From CAG-273 sp964618105 (GTDB lineage Bacteria > Bacillota > Clostridia > TANB77 > CAG-508), in assembly GCA_964618105.1 (NCBI GenBank), contig CAZUAJ010000035.1, positions 1 to 9,449 on the forward strand: a DNA stretch of 9,449 nucleotides, in the 5' to 3' direction. Numbering within the stretch: the stretch's first letter is position 1; each line of letters begins with the position of its first letter. Made by a program: the position numbers and the translations under genes. This document shows, in pieces, positions 1-5,893 of this stretch. The notes under the pieces were generated by a model. It had not been told where the DNA came from. It was given only the letters and a program-made list of their open reading frames with translations, and did not search any database.

Positions 1-795
1 TATTTTTCTTTTTAGTATTTTTTCAAGAAAATCTTTTGTTATATTTTCACTTCCTTCTGTCGTTCCTATACTTTCTTTTGCTAATTCATATATTTCTTCT
101 ACTTGTTTTTTACTATATCCTCTTTTTACTTTCTCTTTTATATGCTTTAGTAAACTTTCTTTTCCTATGCTTTTTATGTCTTCAGGAAATGGACATTCTT
201 TTAATATTTCCTCTGATGTTCTACTTAATATATTTTTAAATACTTTTGTATATTCTGGAAAATATTCATCTATTGTTGCTACTAATCTGCATTTTACTGC
301 ACTTTGTTTTCTTATCAGTTCTGCCCTTGTATTTGATAAATTTCTTAATTCAGCCCATATACCTTCCGGTAAATATGGTTCAAAAAATCTTGCATCTTTT
401 ATTAATCTTGCTATTGTCATACAATCTTTTTTATCATTTTTTGTTTGACAATTATCATCAAACTCTTTTGCATTTTTTACATGAAATGGATTTACTGTTA
501 CTACTTTAATCCACTCTATGTCTTTTAAATATCTTGCACAGGATTTCCAGTAATGTCCTGTTGGCTCCATTCCTATTATTACTTTTTCAAAATTTAACAT
601 TGTTAAAACATTTTTTACTGTTTCTACTAGACTTTCAAATCCTTTTTTGTTATTATGAAAAGAGAAAGATTTTTTTATTTCTTTCCCATTTGGTAGGATT
701 ATACCTGCCCAATGTACATTTTTTGCTATGTCTATTCCTACAATAGCATCTGTGCTTTCAATAGCATTAAATTTAAAATATTGTGAATTTGTCAT
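1..795 (-). CDS. IS110-family transposase, N-terminal 265 residues (runs off window edge)
   Basis: The frame is open from an ATG at 793-795 to base 1, giving 265 codons with no stop. The start is set by GGAGGT at 803-808, 7 nt upstream. The protein has the RuvC-like DEDD fold of IS110 transposases: VGIDIAKN with D22, IGMEPTGHYW with E77, and TKNDKKD with D121 and D124 as the last acidic pair. Matching family features are NPFHVK (102-107), the FEPYLPEG segment (138-145) and the helical DEYFPE region (176-181). Family members are usually about 400 residues, so the C-terminal Transposase_20 domain with its catalytic serine should lie beyond base 1. The enzyme catalyses cut-and-paste or circle-type recombination without the usual terminal inverted repeats. 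No frameshift or internal stop is visible, so the copy may be intact. Family assignment is firm; completeness cannot be judged here. Confidence 0.93.
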   Translation of the reverse strand, partial: MTNSQYFKFNAIESTDAIVGIDIAKNVHWAGIILPNGKEIKKSFSFHNNKKGFESLVETVKNVLTMLNFEKVIIGMEPTGHYWKSCARYLKDIEWIKVVTVNPFHVKNAKEFDDNCQTKNDKKDCMTIARLIKDARFFEPYLPEGIWAELRNLSNTRAELIRKQSAVKCRLVATIDEYFPEYTKVFKNILSRTSEEILKECPFPEDIKSIGKESLLKHIKEKVKRGYSKKQVEEIYELAKESIGTTEGSENITKDFLEKILKRKI

Positions 796-853
796 TATTT
801 TTACCTCCAATATATTAATTTCATAGACTTTTGAGTTTGTTGTCTACATTGAA

Positions 854-882
854 ATTATATATTAGGGGTATTTTGTTGTCAA
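854..882 (-). promoter_or_regulatory. Consensus sigma-A promoter of the IS110 transposase
   Basis: On the minus strand TTGACA (877-882) and TATAAT (854-859) are separated by exactly 17 nt, matching the housekeeping consensus in all twelve positions. The start point should fall near 847, giving a leader of about 52 nt. That leader opens with a small hairpin (TAGAC at 842-846 pairing with GTCTA at 824-828) and ends in the GGAGGT ribosome binding site. The bases between 883 and 1022 hold AT-rich DNA with a 12-bp palindrome, TTATAATTATAA, at 961-972. I see no other gene there and no convincing terminator for dtd. Confidence 0.85.
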
Positions 883-1022
883 AGTTCATTTTTCATTTAT
901 TACAGGATGCTTCTTTAATCTCTATATATTATATCATATTGTTTCTCAAAAAGAAAGTATTTATAATTATAATGTTAATATATTTCCAAATTAGATAGTT
1001 TTTTACCTATAAATACAACTTA

Positions 1023-1463
1023 TTATTTTTCTAATATTATTGTTACTGGACCATCATTTTGTAAAGTAACTTGCATGTCTGCTGCAAATTTTCCCGTTGC
1101 TACTTTTTTTATATTTTGTTTTTTACATTGTTCTATAAAATATTCGTAAAGTTCATTTGCCATGTCTGGCTTTGCTGCATTTATAAAGCTTGGTCTGTTT
1201 CCATGGCTTGTGTCTGCATAAAGTGTAAATTGAGATATTAACAAAAGTTCTCCATTTATGTCTTTTATAGATAAATTCATTTTTCCATTTTCATCTTCAA
1301 ATACTCTCAAATTTATTAATTTTTGTACTAAAAAATCTGCTATTTCTTTTGTATCATTTGGTCCTACTCCAATTAGTACCATGAAGCCTTGTCCTATTTC
1401 TCCAATTATTTTATTTTCTACAACTACATTTGAATTTTTTACTCTTTGTACTACTAATCGCAT
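1023..1463 (-). CDS. dtd: D-aminoacyl-tRNA deacylase
   Basis: The 146-residue product hydrolyses D-amino acids (and glycine mischarged on tRNA-Ala) off tRNA in the cytoplasm, a proofreading step that keeps D-residues out of proteins. Both family signatures are present: SQFTLYAD at 77-84, and the NxGPxT cross-subunit motif as NDGPVT at 136-141, whose Gly138-Pro139 excludes L-aminoacyl groups from the dimer-interface site. GNRPSF (88-93) is also conserved. Length is standard for bacterial DTD1. The ATG at 1461-1463 follows AAGGAG (1470-1475) by 6 nt. It is the last gene of the five-gene cluster, 21 nt after the gpsA stop, and the IS110 element follows it. No terminator is visible after it, so its transcript may run into the element. 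Confidence 0.97.
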   Translation of the reverse strand: MRLVVQRVKNSNVVVENKIIGEIGQGFMVLIGVGPNDTKEIADFLVQKLINLRVFEDENGKMNLSIKDINGELLLISQFTLYADTSHGNRPSFINAAKPDMANELYEYFIEQCKKQNIKKVATGKFAADMQVTLQNDGPVTIILEK

Positions 1464-1484
1464 TTTTCTCTCCTTGTAATTATA

Positions 1485-2468
1485 TTATTCTGCTTTCTTT
1501 TCACGAGTCATTAATTTTGTTACTGCTTTTCTTGGTTCTAAGTTATTATATAAAATGTCATAAACTGCATTTACTATTGGCATTTCAATATTATATTTTT
1601 GTGCTAATTTGTATGCTGCTTCAATATTGTCCACACTTTCAATTGTCATTCCTACTTCTTTTTTTGTTTCTTCTAATGTAAGTCCTTTTCCTATACATCT
1701 GCCTGCTTTTCTATTTCTACTATGTTCACTCATACATGTTACTATTAAATCTCCTAAGCCTGATAAGCCATAAAAAGTATTATGCTCTCCTCCCATTGCA
1801 ACACCTAGTCTAGAAAGCTCTGTTAACCCCCTTGAAATTAAAGCTGCAAATGTATTATCTCCTAAATTTAGTTCTGTTATAATTCCTGCGCAAAATGCAA
1901 TTATATTTTTTAATGCTCCGCCTAGCTCTACTCCTTGTATGTCATTACTTGTATAAACTCTCATATTTTCATTCATGAAAGTATCTTGAATTAAATATTG
2001 TACGTCATAGTGTTTTGATGCTGCTACAATTGCTGTTGGTATTTCAAGTGAAACTTCTTCTGCATGGCTAGGGCCAGAGAATGCACCTATTTTTATATTT
2101 GGTATTTCTTGTTCTGCCACATCATTTAGAGTAGATAAAGTATCAAGTTCAAACCCTTTTGAACATATAACTACTGGTTGATTTGTTATATATTCTTTGT
2201 ATTTTTTTAAAGTACTTCTAAAAAATTTTGATGGTGTAACATGCAGTATTATATCTGTACCTTCAACAGCCTCTTTTATGTCTGTTGTGCAGTATATATT
2301 TTCTGGCATTATTGCCATTGGTAAAAACATACATTTTCTTTCATTATTTATAAAGTCTGCCTCTTCTTGTGCAAATGACCATATTTTTACATTATGTCCA
2401 ATTTTAGCTGCATGTATTGCCAATGCACAGCCCCAACTTCCGCTTCCAATTATACAAACGTTTTTCAT
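1485..2468 (-). CDS. gpsA: Glycerol-3-phosphate dehydrogenase [NAD(P)+]
   Basis: This cytoplasmic enzyme of 327 residues reduces dihydroxyacetone phosphate to sn-glycerol-3-phosphate, the backbone of membrane phospholipids. The N-terminal Rossmann domain begins with the dinucleotide loop GSGSWG (8-13). Further conserved elements are CSKGFE (102-107), SGPSHAEEV (131-139), ELGGALKN (181-188) with catalytic Lys187, GLSGLGDLIVTC (234-245), and RNRKAG (251-256). Length is normal for the family. The ATG at 2466-2468 is preceded by a GGAAGG-type ribosome binding site. It lies 27 nt after plsY, which uses its product directly, and 21 nt before dtd. In Bacillus and many Clostridia spoIVA follows gpsA; here dtd takes that position. 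Confidence 0.97.
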   Translation of the reverse strand: MKNVCIIGSGSWGCALAIHAAKIGHNVKIWSFAQEEADFINNERKCMFLPMAIMPENIYCTTDIKEAVEGTDIILHVTPSKFFRSTLKKYKEYITNQPVVICSKGFELDTLSTLNDVAEQEIPNIKIGAFSGPSHAEEVSLEIPTAIVAASKHYDVQYLIQDTFMNENMRVYTSNDIQGVELGGALKNIIAFCAGIITELNLGDNTFAALISRGLTELSRLGVAMGGEHNTFYGLSGLGDLIVTCMSEHSRNRKAGRCIGKGLTLEETKKEVGMTIESVDNIEAAYKLAQKYNIEMPIVNAVYDILYNNLEPRKAVTKLMTREKKAE

Positions 2469-2495
2469 TTATTTTATTCCTTCCTAAATTTCATA

Positions 2496-3140
2496 TTATT
2501 TAAAACTTATTTTATTTTCAGTTCCATTTAATATTCTTTGTACATTTGCTCTATGGTTAAATATAACTAATAAAGCAATTATAATACTAAATATTAAATA
2601 ACTCCAATTACTATTTTCTGTTTGAACAATATAGTTTTGGTTTATAAACGCTACTAATATTGGAAATAAAATTCCTGCTGAAATTGAACCCACTGAAACC
2701 ATTTTAGTTAATGCTATTAAAACCAATGCAAATACTAAGCAAATCAATCCTATTTGCCAATTTGTCATTAATAATATTCCTAAAGAAGTAGCAATTCCTT
2801 TTCCACCTTTAAATTTGTAAAATACCGGGAAGGTGTGCCCTAGTATTACAAATATTCCTGCTAATTGTACTAAAATAGCTTTTGCATTATTATCTAAGTT
2901 TTTAACAATATTTCCTATTAAAATTGCTACTAAAATTGCTACTACACCTTTTAATATATCACACACTAATGTTATTGCTGCTGCTTTTTTTCCTACTGCT
3001 CTTAACATATTTGTAGTTCCTGCATTTCCACTACCTTTTTCCCTTATGTCAAATCCTGCCGTTTTTTTACTAATAATTATTGAAAAATTAATGCTACCTA
3101 ATAAATAGGCAATTATTGCAACTATTATATATGTTGCCAT
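2496..3140 (-). CDS. plsY: Glycerol-3-phosphate acyltransferase (acyl-phosphate dependent)
   Basis: PlsY is an integral membrane enzyme that moves an acyl group from acyl-phosphate to the sn-1 position of glycerol-3-phosphate, the first committed step of phosphatidic acid synthesis in most Gram-positive bacteria. All three cytoplasmic active-site loops are seen: GSGNAGTTN (36-44), GHTFPVFYKFKGGKGIAT (101-118), and the third loop FNHRANVQRILNGTENK (194-210), where the usual HREN reads HRAN. Hydrophobic segments lie near 3-23, 55-78, 87-107, 124-146, 149-167 and 180-196. At 214 residues it is of standard size. The ATG at 3138-3140 has AAAGGAG 11 nt upstream. It sits between der and gpsA, an arrangement common in Firmicutes. 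The partner PlsX is not in the window. Confidence 0.97.
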   Translation of the reverse strand: MATYIIVAIIAYLLGSINFSIIISKKTAGFDIREKGSGNAGTTNMLRAVGKKAAAITLVCDILKGVVAILVAILIGNIVKNLDNNAKAILVQLAGIFVILGHTFPVFYKFKGGKGIATSLGILLMTNWQIGLICLVFALVLIALTKMVSVGSISAGILFPILVAFINQNYIVQTENSNWSYLIFSIIIALLVIFNHRANVQRILNGTENKISFK

Positions 3141-3161
3141 TTTAAATCACTCTCCTTTGTA

Positions 3162-4487
3162 TTATTCTTTTTCTCCTTTTTCTCTTACTATCATTCTAAT
3201 TGGTGTTCCTGTTAAACCAAATTCTTTTCTAATTTGGTTCATTAAATATCTTTCATAAGAAAAATGGAATAATTCTTTATTATTTACAAATACCACAAAT
3301 GTTGGTGGTTTTGTAGATGCTTGTGTCATGTAGAAAATTTTTAGTCTTTTTCCTTTGTCTGTTGGTGGTTGAACTATTGTTACCGCTTCGCTTAATACAT
3401 CATTTAATACTGATGTAGATACTCTTAATGCGTTTTGACTTGCTACAATGTTTATCATTTCATATAGTTTATTTACTCTTTGCCCAGTTTTTGCTGATAT
3501 AAACATTACTGGAGCATAAGATAGATATGATAATTTGTTATATACATCTTTTTTATAGTTTTCCATGGTTTGATTATCTTTTTCTACTTCATCCCATTTA
3601 TTAACTACAATAATAACTCCTTTTCCTGCTTCATGCGCTTCACCTGCTATTTTTGCATCTTGTGCTGTTACACCTTCTTTGGCATCTAACATTAAAATAC
3701 ATACATCAGCTCTTTCTACTGCTAGTAGACTTCTCATAACACTATATTTTTCTAAGTTATCATTTACTTTGCTTTTTCTGCGAATTCCTGCTGTATCAAT
3801 AAAAACATATTTTCCAAATTCATTTTGAAATTCTGAGTCTATTGCATCTCTTGTAGTTCCTGCAATATCGCTTACTATTACTCTATTTTCTCCTAGTATT
3901 TTATTTACTAATGAAGATTTACCTACATTTGGTTTTCCTATAATTGCTACTTTAATAACTTCTTCATCTTTCTCGTTTTCTAATTTTGGTGGTAATTTGT
4001 CATAAATGGCATCTAATACATCTCCTATACCTTTTGCATTTACTGAGGATACAGCATAAGGTTCTCCCACACCTAAATTATAGAATTCATATAATTCATC
4101 TGGCACTTTTCCAAATGTGTCTGATTTATTACATATTAAAATTATTGGCTTTTTAGATTTTCTTAACATTAAAGCAATATCTTGGTCTGTTGCTGTAACC
4201 CCTTGTTTAATGTCTGTTATAAATAAAATTACATCTGCAATTTCTATTGCCATATCAGCTTGTCTACGCATTTGCGATAAAATAATATCATCTGATAGCG
4301 GTTCAATTCCACCTGTATCTACTAATGTAAAGTTTCTGTCTCTCCAATTCGCATCAGCATATACTCTATCTCTTGTAACACCTGGCGTGTTTTCAACTAT
4401 GGATATTCTTTTTCCAACTACATAGTTAAAAAATGTTGATTTGCCTACATTTGGCTTTCCTATAATTGCTACTATTGGCTTGCTCAT
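3162..4487 (-). CDS. der: Ribosome biogenesis GTPase Der (EngA), double GTPase
   Basis: Der is an essential GTPase that binds the maturing 50S subunit. The 441-residue protein has two tandem G domains and a C-terminal KH-like domain. G domain 1 has GKPNVGKS (10-17), the TPGVTRD switch (34-40), DTGG (57-60) and NKSD (120-123). G domain 2 has GKPNVGKS (184-191), AGTTRDA (209-215), DTAG (231-234), NKWD (296-299) and SAK (331-333). The KH-like domain spans about 352-440, including the KIFYMTQAS stretch (383-391). Length and motifs match typical Der, with all nucleotide-binding residues intact. The ATG at 4485-4487 follows AAGGAG by 11 nt. It lies 26 nt after the deaminase gene and 21 nt before plsY, so co-transcription is likely. 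Confidence 0.98.
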   Translation of the reverse strand: MSKPIVAIIGKPNVGKSTFFNYVVGKRISIVENTPGVTRDRVYADANWRDRNFTLVDTGGIEPLSDDIILSQMRRQADMAIEIADVILFITDIKQGVTATDQDIALMLRKSKKPIILICNKSDTFGKVPDELYEFYNLGVGEPYAVSSVNAKGIGDVLDAIYDKLPPKLENEKDEEVIKVAIIGKPNVGKSSLVNKILGENRVIVSDIAGTTRDAIDSEFQNEFGKYVFIDTAGIRRKSKVNDNLEKYSVMRSLLAVERADVCILMLDAKEGVTAQDAKIAGEAHEAGKGVIIVVNKWDEVEKDNQTMENYKKDVYNKLSYLSYAPVMFISAKTGQRVNKLYEMINIVASQNALRVSTSVLNDVLSEAVTIVQPPTDKGKRLKIFYMTQASTKPPTFVVFVNNKELFHFSYERYLMNQIRKEFGLTGTPIRMIVREKGEKE

Positions 4488-4513
4488 TTTTTTTATTTCT
4501 CCTTTATATTAAT

Positions 4514-5011
4514 TTAGTATGTTAATTTTCCTTCTAACAAATCATCACTGCTTATCCAATCATTTACATCCACTTCTAAATATTCTGTTTCACTTGTTCT
4601 TACTATAACTTCTTTTATGCCACTATTTATTATTAGTTTTCTACACATTTGGCATGAGTTTGCTCCTGGGTCATATTCTCCTGTTTCTACCCTATATAAA
4701 ACTAAATATAAGGTTCCGCCCATCATGTCTTTTCTGCTTGCACTAATTATTGCATTTTGTTCTGCGTGTACACTTCTACATGCATCATACCCGCCATGCC
4801 TTATTTCTGGGAAATGTTTCTTTTTAGTACAATATCCTATGTCAATACAGTTTTTTCTTTCTCTAGGTGCTCCATTATACCCTGTTGATATAATTTCATC
4901 ATTATTTACTATTACACACCCTACCTTTTTTCTTAAACATGTACTTCTTTCTGCAACTGATTTTGCTATATTTAAATAGTAGTTTGTTTTATCAATTCTA
5001 TTGTTTTCCAT
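4514..5011 (-). CDS. dCMP deaminase-family zinc enzyme (ComEB-like)
   Basis: The 165-residue product belongs to the cytidine/deoxycytidylate deaminase superfamily and most likely converts dCMP to dUMP for thymidylate synthesis. The catalytic zinc site is visible as HAE (82-84, with His82 a ligand and Glu84 the proton shuttle) and CxxC at 120-123. The usual Pro before the first Cys is Ser here (SCQMC). STGYNGAPR (42-50) is the conserved substrate loop. A stretch rich in Cys and His (C55, C61, H66, H72, C78) sits before the HAE motif and could hold a structural zinc, as in phage T4 dCMP deaminase; that is inference. The protein is shorter than Bacillus ComEB. It is the first gene of the apparent operon, 26 nt before der. 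The family is firm; exact substrate is less so, since tRNA or antibiotic deaminases share the fold. Confidence 0.88.
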   Translation of the reverse strand: MENNRIDKTNYYLNIAKSVAERSTCLRKKVGCVIVNNDEIISTGYNGAPRERKNCIDIGYCTKKKHFPEIRHGGYDACRSVHAEQNAIISASRKDMMGGTLYLVLYRVETGEYDPGANSCQMCRKLIINSGIKEVIVRTSETEYLEVDVNDWISSDDLLEGKLTY

Positions 5012-5047
5012 TTTATTATACCCTTTTCCTTATATATTTTTAATGCA

Positions 5048-5072
5048 TTTATATTTTATCATACTATGTCAA
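5048..5072 (-). promoter_or_regulatory. Possible promoter of the deaminase-der-plsY-gpsA-dtd cluster
   Basis: On the minus strand TTGACA occurs at 5067-5072, between the rpmF terminator and the deaminase start. The best downstream -10-like hexamer, TATAAA at 5048-5053, is only 13 nt away, too close for a normal sigma-A promoter. Other -10-like hexamers here are weaker or wrongly spaced. A promoter is expected because the preceding gene ends in a strong terminator, but the exact element is uncertain. Confidence 0.3.
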
Positions 5073-5091
5073 ATAATGCTATTTATTTTAC

Positions 5092-5125
5092 AAAAAAAAC
5101 ACAGTTTATGAAAACTGTGTTTTTT
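5092..5125 (-). terminator. Intrinsic terminator of rpmF
   Basis: On the minus strand AAACTGTG-type arms form a perfect stem (5112-5119 with 5100-5107) around a 4-nt loop, extended by A:T pairs, and run into eight T residues (plus-strand A's at 5092-5099). It starts 3 nt after the rpmF stop codon. The A/T extension on both sides makes it nearly symmetrical, but no plus-strand gene needs it. Confidence 0.93.
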
Positions 5126-5128
5126 GTA

Positions 5129-5311
5129 TTATTCTTCGTTTTTTGCAACTACTTCTTTTCCATCATAATATCCACAATTTGGACATACTCTGTGTTGTAA
5201 TACTTTTTCATGGCAATGTGGACAATCAACTAAATTTTGATTTTCTAATTTCCATGTAGATCTTTTTAAATGTGTTCTTGCTTTTGACCATCTTCTTTTT
5301 GGTTGTGCCAT
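5129..5311 (-). CDS. rpmF: 50S ribosomal protein L32 (zinc-binding form)
   Basis: The 60-residue protein is a small component of the large ribosomal subunit. It starts with the typical basic tail MAQPKRRWSKART, then a zinc ribbon with CPHC (30-33) and CPNC (43-46), followed by GYYDGKEV. All four cysteines are present, so this is the zinc-containing C+ form, not the Cys-free paralog that some bacteria use under zinc limitation. The ATG at 5309-5311 follows a GGGAGG ribosome binding site. It has its own promoter and terminator, so it appears monocistronic. The yceD (DUF177) gene that usually precedes rpmF, and the plsX that often follows it, are both absent. Confidence 0.97.
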   Translation of the reverse strand: MAQPKRRWSKARTHLKRSTWKLENQNLVDCPHCHEKVLQHRVCPNCGYYDGKEVVAKNEE

Positions 5312-5385
5312 TTTAATTCCCTCCCTTGATTGCTTTTCTCTGTAATCTATATTTTAATTTATTACCTAAAAATTGATACTATAAA

Positions 5386-5414
5386 ATTATACTAATTTTT
5401 TTTGTGTTTGTCAA
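5386..5414 (-). promoter_or_regulatory. Consensus sigma-A promoter of rpmF
   Basis: TTGACA (5409-5414) and TATAAT (5386-5391) on the minus strand are 17 nt apart, a perfect housekeeping match fitting for a ribosomal protein gene. The start should be near 5379, giving a leader of about 68 nt. The -35 overlaps a perfect 8-bp palindrome, AACCGGTT (5413-5420), which stands out in such AT-rich DNA. There is no minus-strand terminator between lspA and this promoter, so some readthrough from the lspA transcript is possible. Confidence 0.9.
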
Positions 5415-5433
5415 CCGGTTTATGTTTTATTTG

Positions 5434-5889
5434 TTAATTTTTAACAAACTTTTTATTAATGAAATGTTTTATACCAAATATACATAATAAAATAATTCCA
5501 CCAATTAAAAATATATCTGACAAATTACAATTCACTGAATTGGCTATATTTATAAAATCTATTACATATTTTCTAAATAATATATCTATTAAATTTCCTA
5601 TTGCTCCTGCTAATATTAAAATTAAAGAAAACATTATATTATTTTTTATTTTGTTATATTTTTTTATTAAGTATATAACAATTGGAGCAATAATTATTAT
5701 ACTTTCTAATGCTATTAGTGAAATTTTTATTCCACCTATAATTTCAAAAATTACTCCTTCATTTTGCCAGTAATATATGTTTAATATGTTAGGTATAAGT
5801 GTTATGTTTTTATTTATAAATAATATTTTAGTTAATTGGTCTAATAATAATGCAATTATTCCAATAATAATTAGTGTTCTTTTTTTCAC
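5434..5889 (-). CDS. lspA: Lipoprotein signal peptidase (signal peptidase II), divergent
   Basis: This 151-residue membrane aspartyl protease cleaves signal peptides from lipid-modified prolipoproteins. Four hydrophobic segments (about 5-25, 55-76, 84-103, 126-145) match the family. Conserved elements are DQLTK (17-21), an N-x-G motif as NEG (43-45), AGAIGNLID (94-102), VIDF with catalytic Asp111, and NLSD with catalytic Asp125. Divergent points: the usual DR after GNLI reads DI, the NxGAAF motif reads NEGVIF, and the stretch between the two aspartates is shorter than in E. coli or S. aureus LspA. The start is GTG (5887-5889), supported by AAGGGGG (5899-5905), 9 nt upstream, which lies within the last codons of the Ca2+ ATPase gene. 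Only 4 nt separate the two genes, so translational coupling is likely. It could be a second, specialised LspA paralog. Confidence 0.85.
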   Translation of the reverse strand: MKKRTLIIIGIIALLLDQLTKILFINKNITLIPNILNIYYWQNEGVIFEIIGGIKISLIALESIIIIAPIVIYLIKKYNKIKNNIMFSLILILAGAIGNLIDILFRKYVIDFINIANSVNCNLSDIFLIGGIILLCIFGIKHFINKKFVKN

Positions 5890-5893
5890 CGGC

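Larger units (their letters stand above)
1..882 (-). mobile_element. IS110-family insertion sequence, upstream end
   Basis: This is the part of an insertion sequence defined by its transposase frame and the promoter in front of it. The outer boundary is not resolved: IS110 elements generally lack obvious terminal inverted repeats and target duplications, and I found none. The true end lies somewhere between the promoter and the dtd stop codon at 1023. The other end is outside the window. The extent given is a minimum that assumes the promoter belongs to the element. Confidence 0.65.

Noticed and set aside
36..746. Several plus-strand open frames of 67-93 residues at the left edge
   Set aside because: They lie opposite the transposase frame, are extremely Leu/Phe-rich low-complexity translations of AT-rich antisense DNA, and lack ribosome binding sites.
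961..972. TTATAATTATAA as a PerR-type operator
   Set aside because: The PerR box is a 15-bp 7-1-7 repeat; this is a 12-bp palindrome in AT-rich DNA with no promoter beside it.
5360..5400. FapR-like operator near the rpmF promoter (TTAGTAT on the minus strand)
   Set aside because: Only one half resembles the FapR box, and no fatty acid synthesis gene follows.
5430..5448. TTTGTTAA/TTAACAAA hairpin at the lspA stop codon, with a T-rich tail on the plus strand
   Set aside because: On the minus strand, where lspA is read, no T run follows it, and there is no plus-strand gene to terminate. It is all A:T except one pair per arm.
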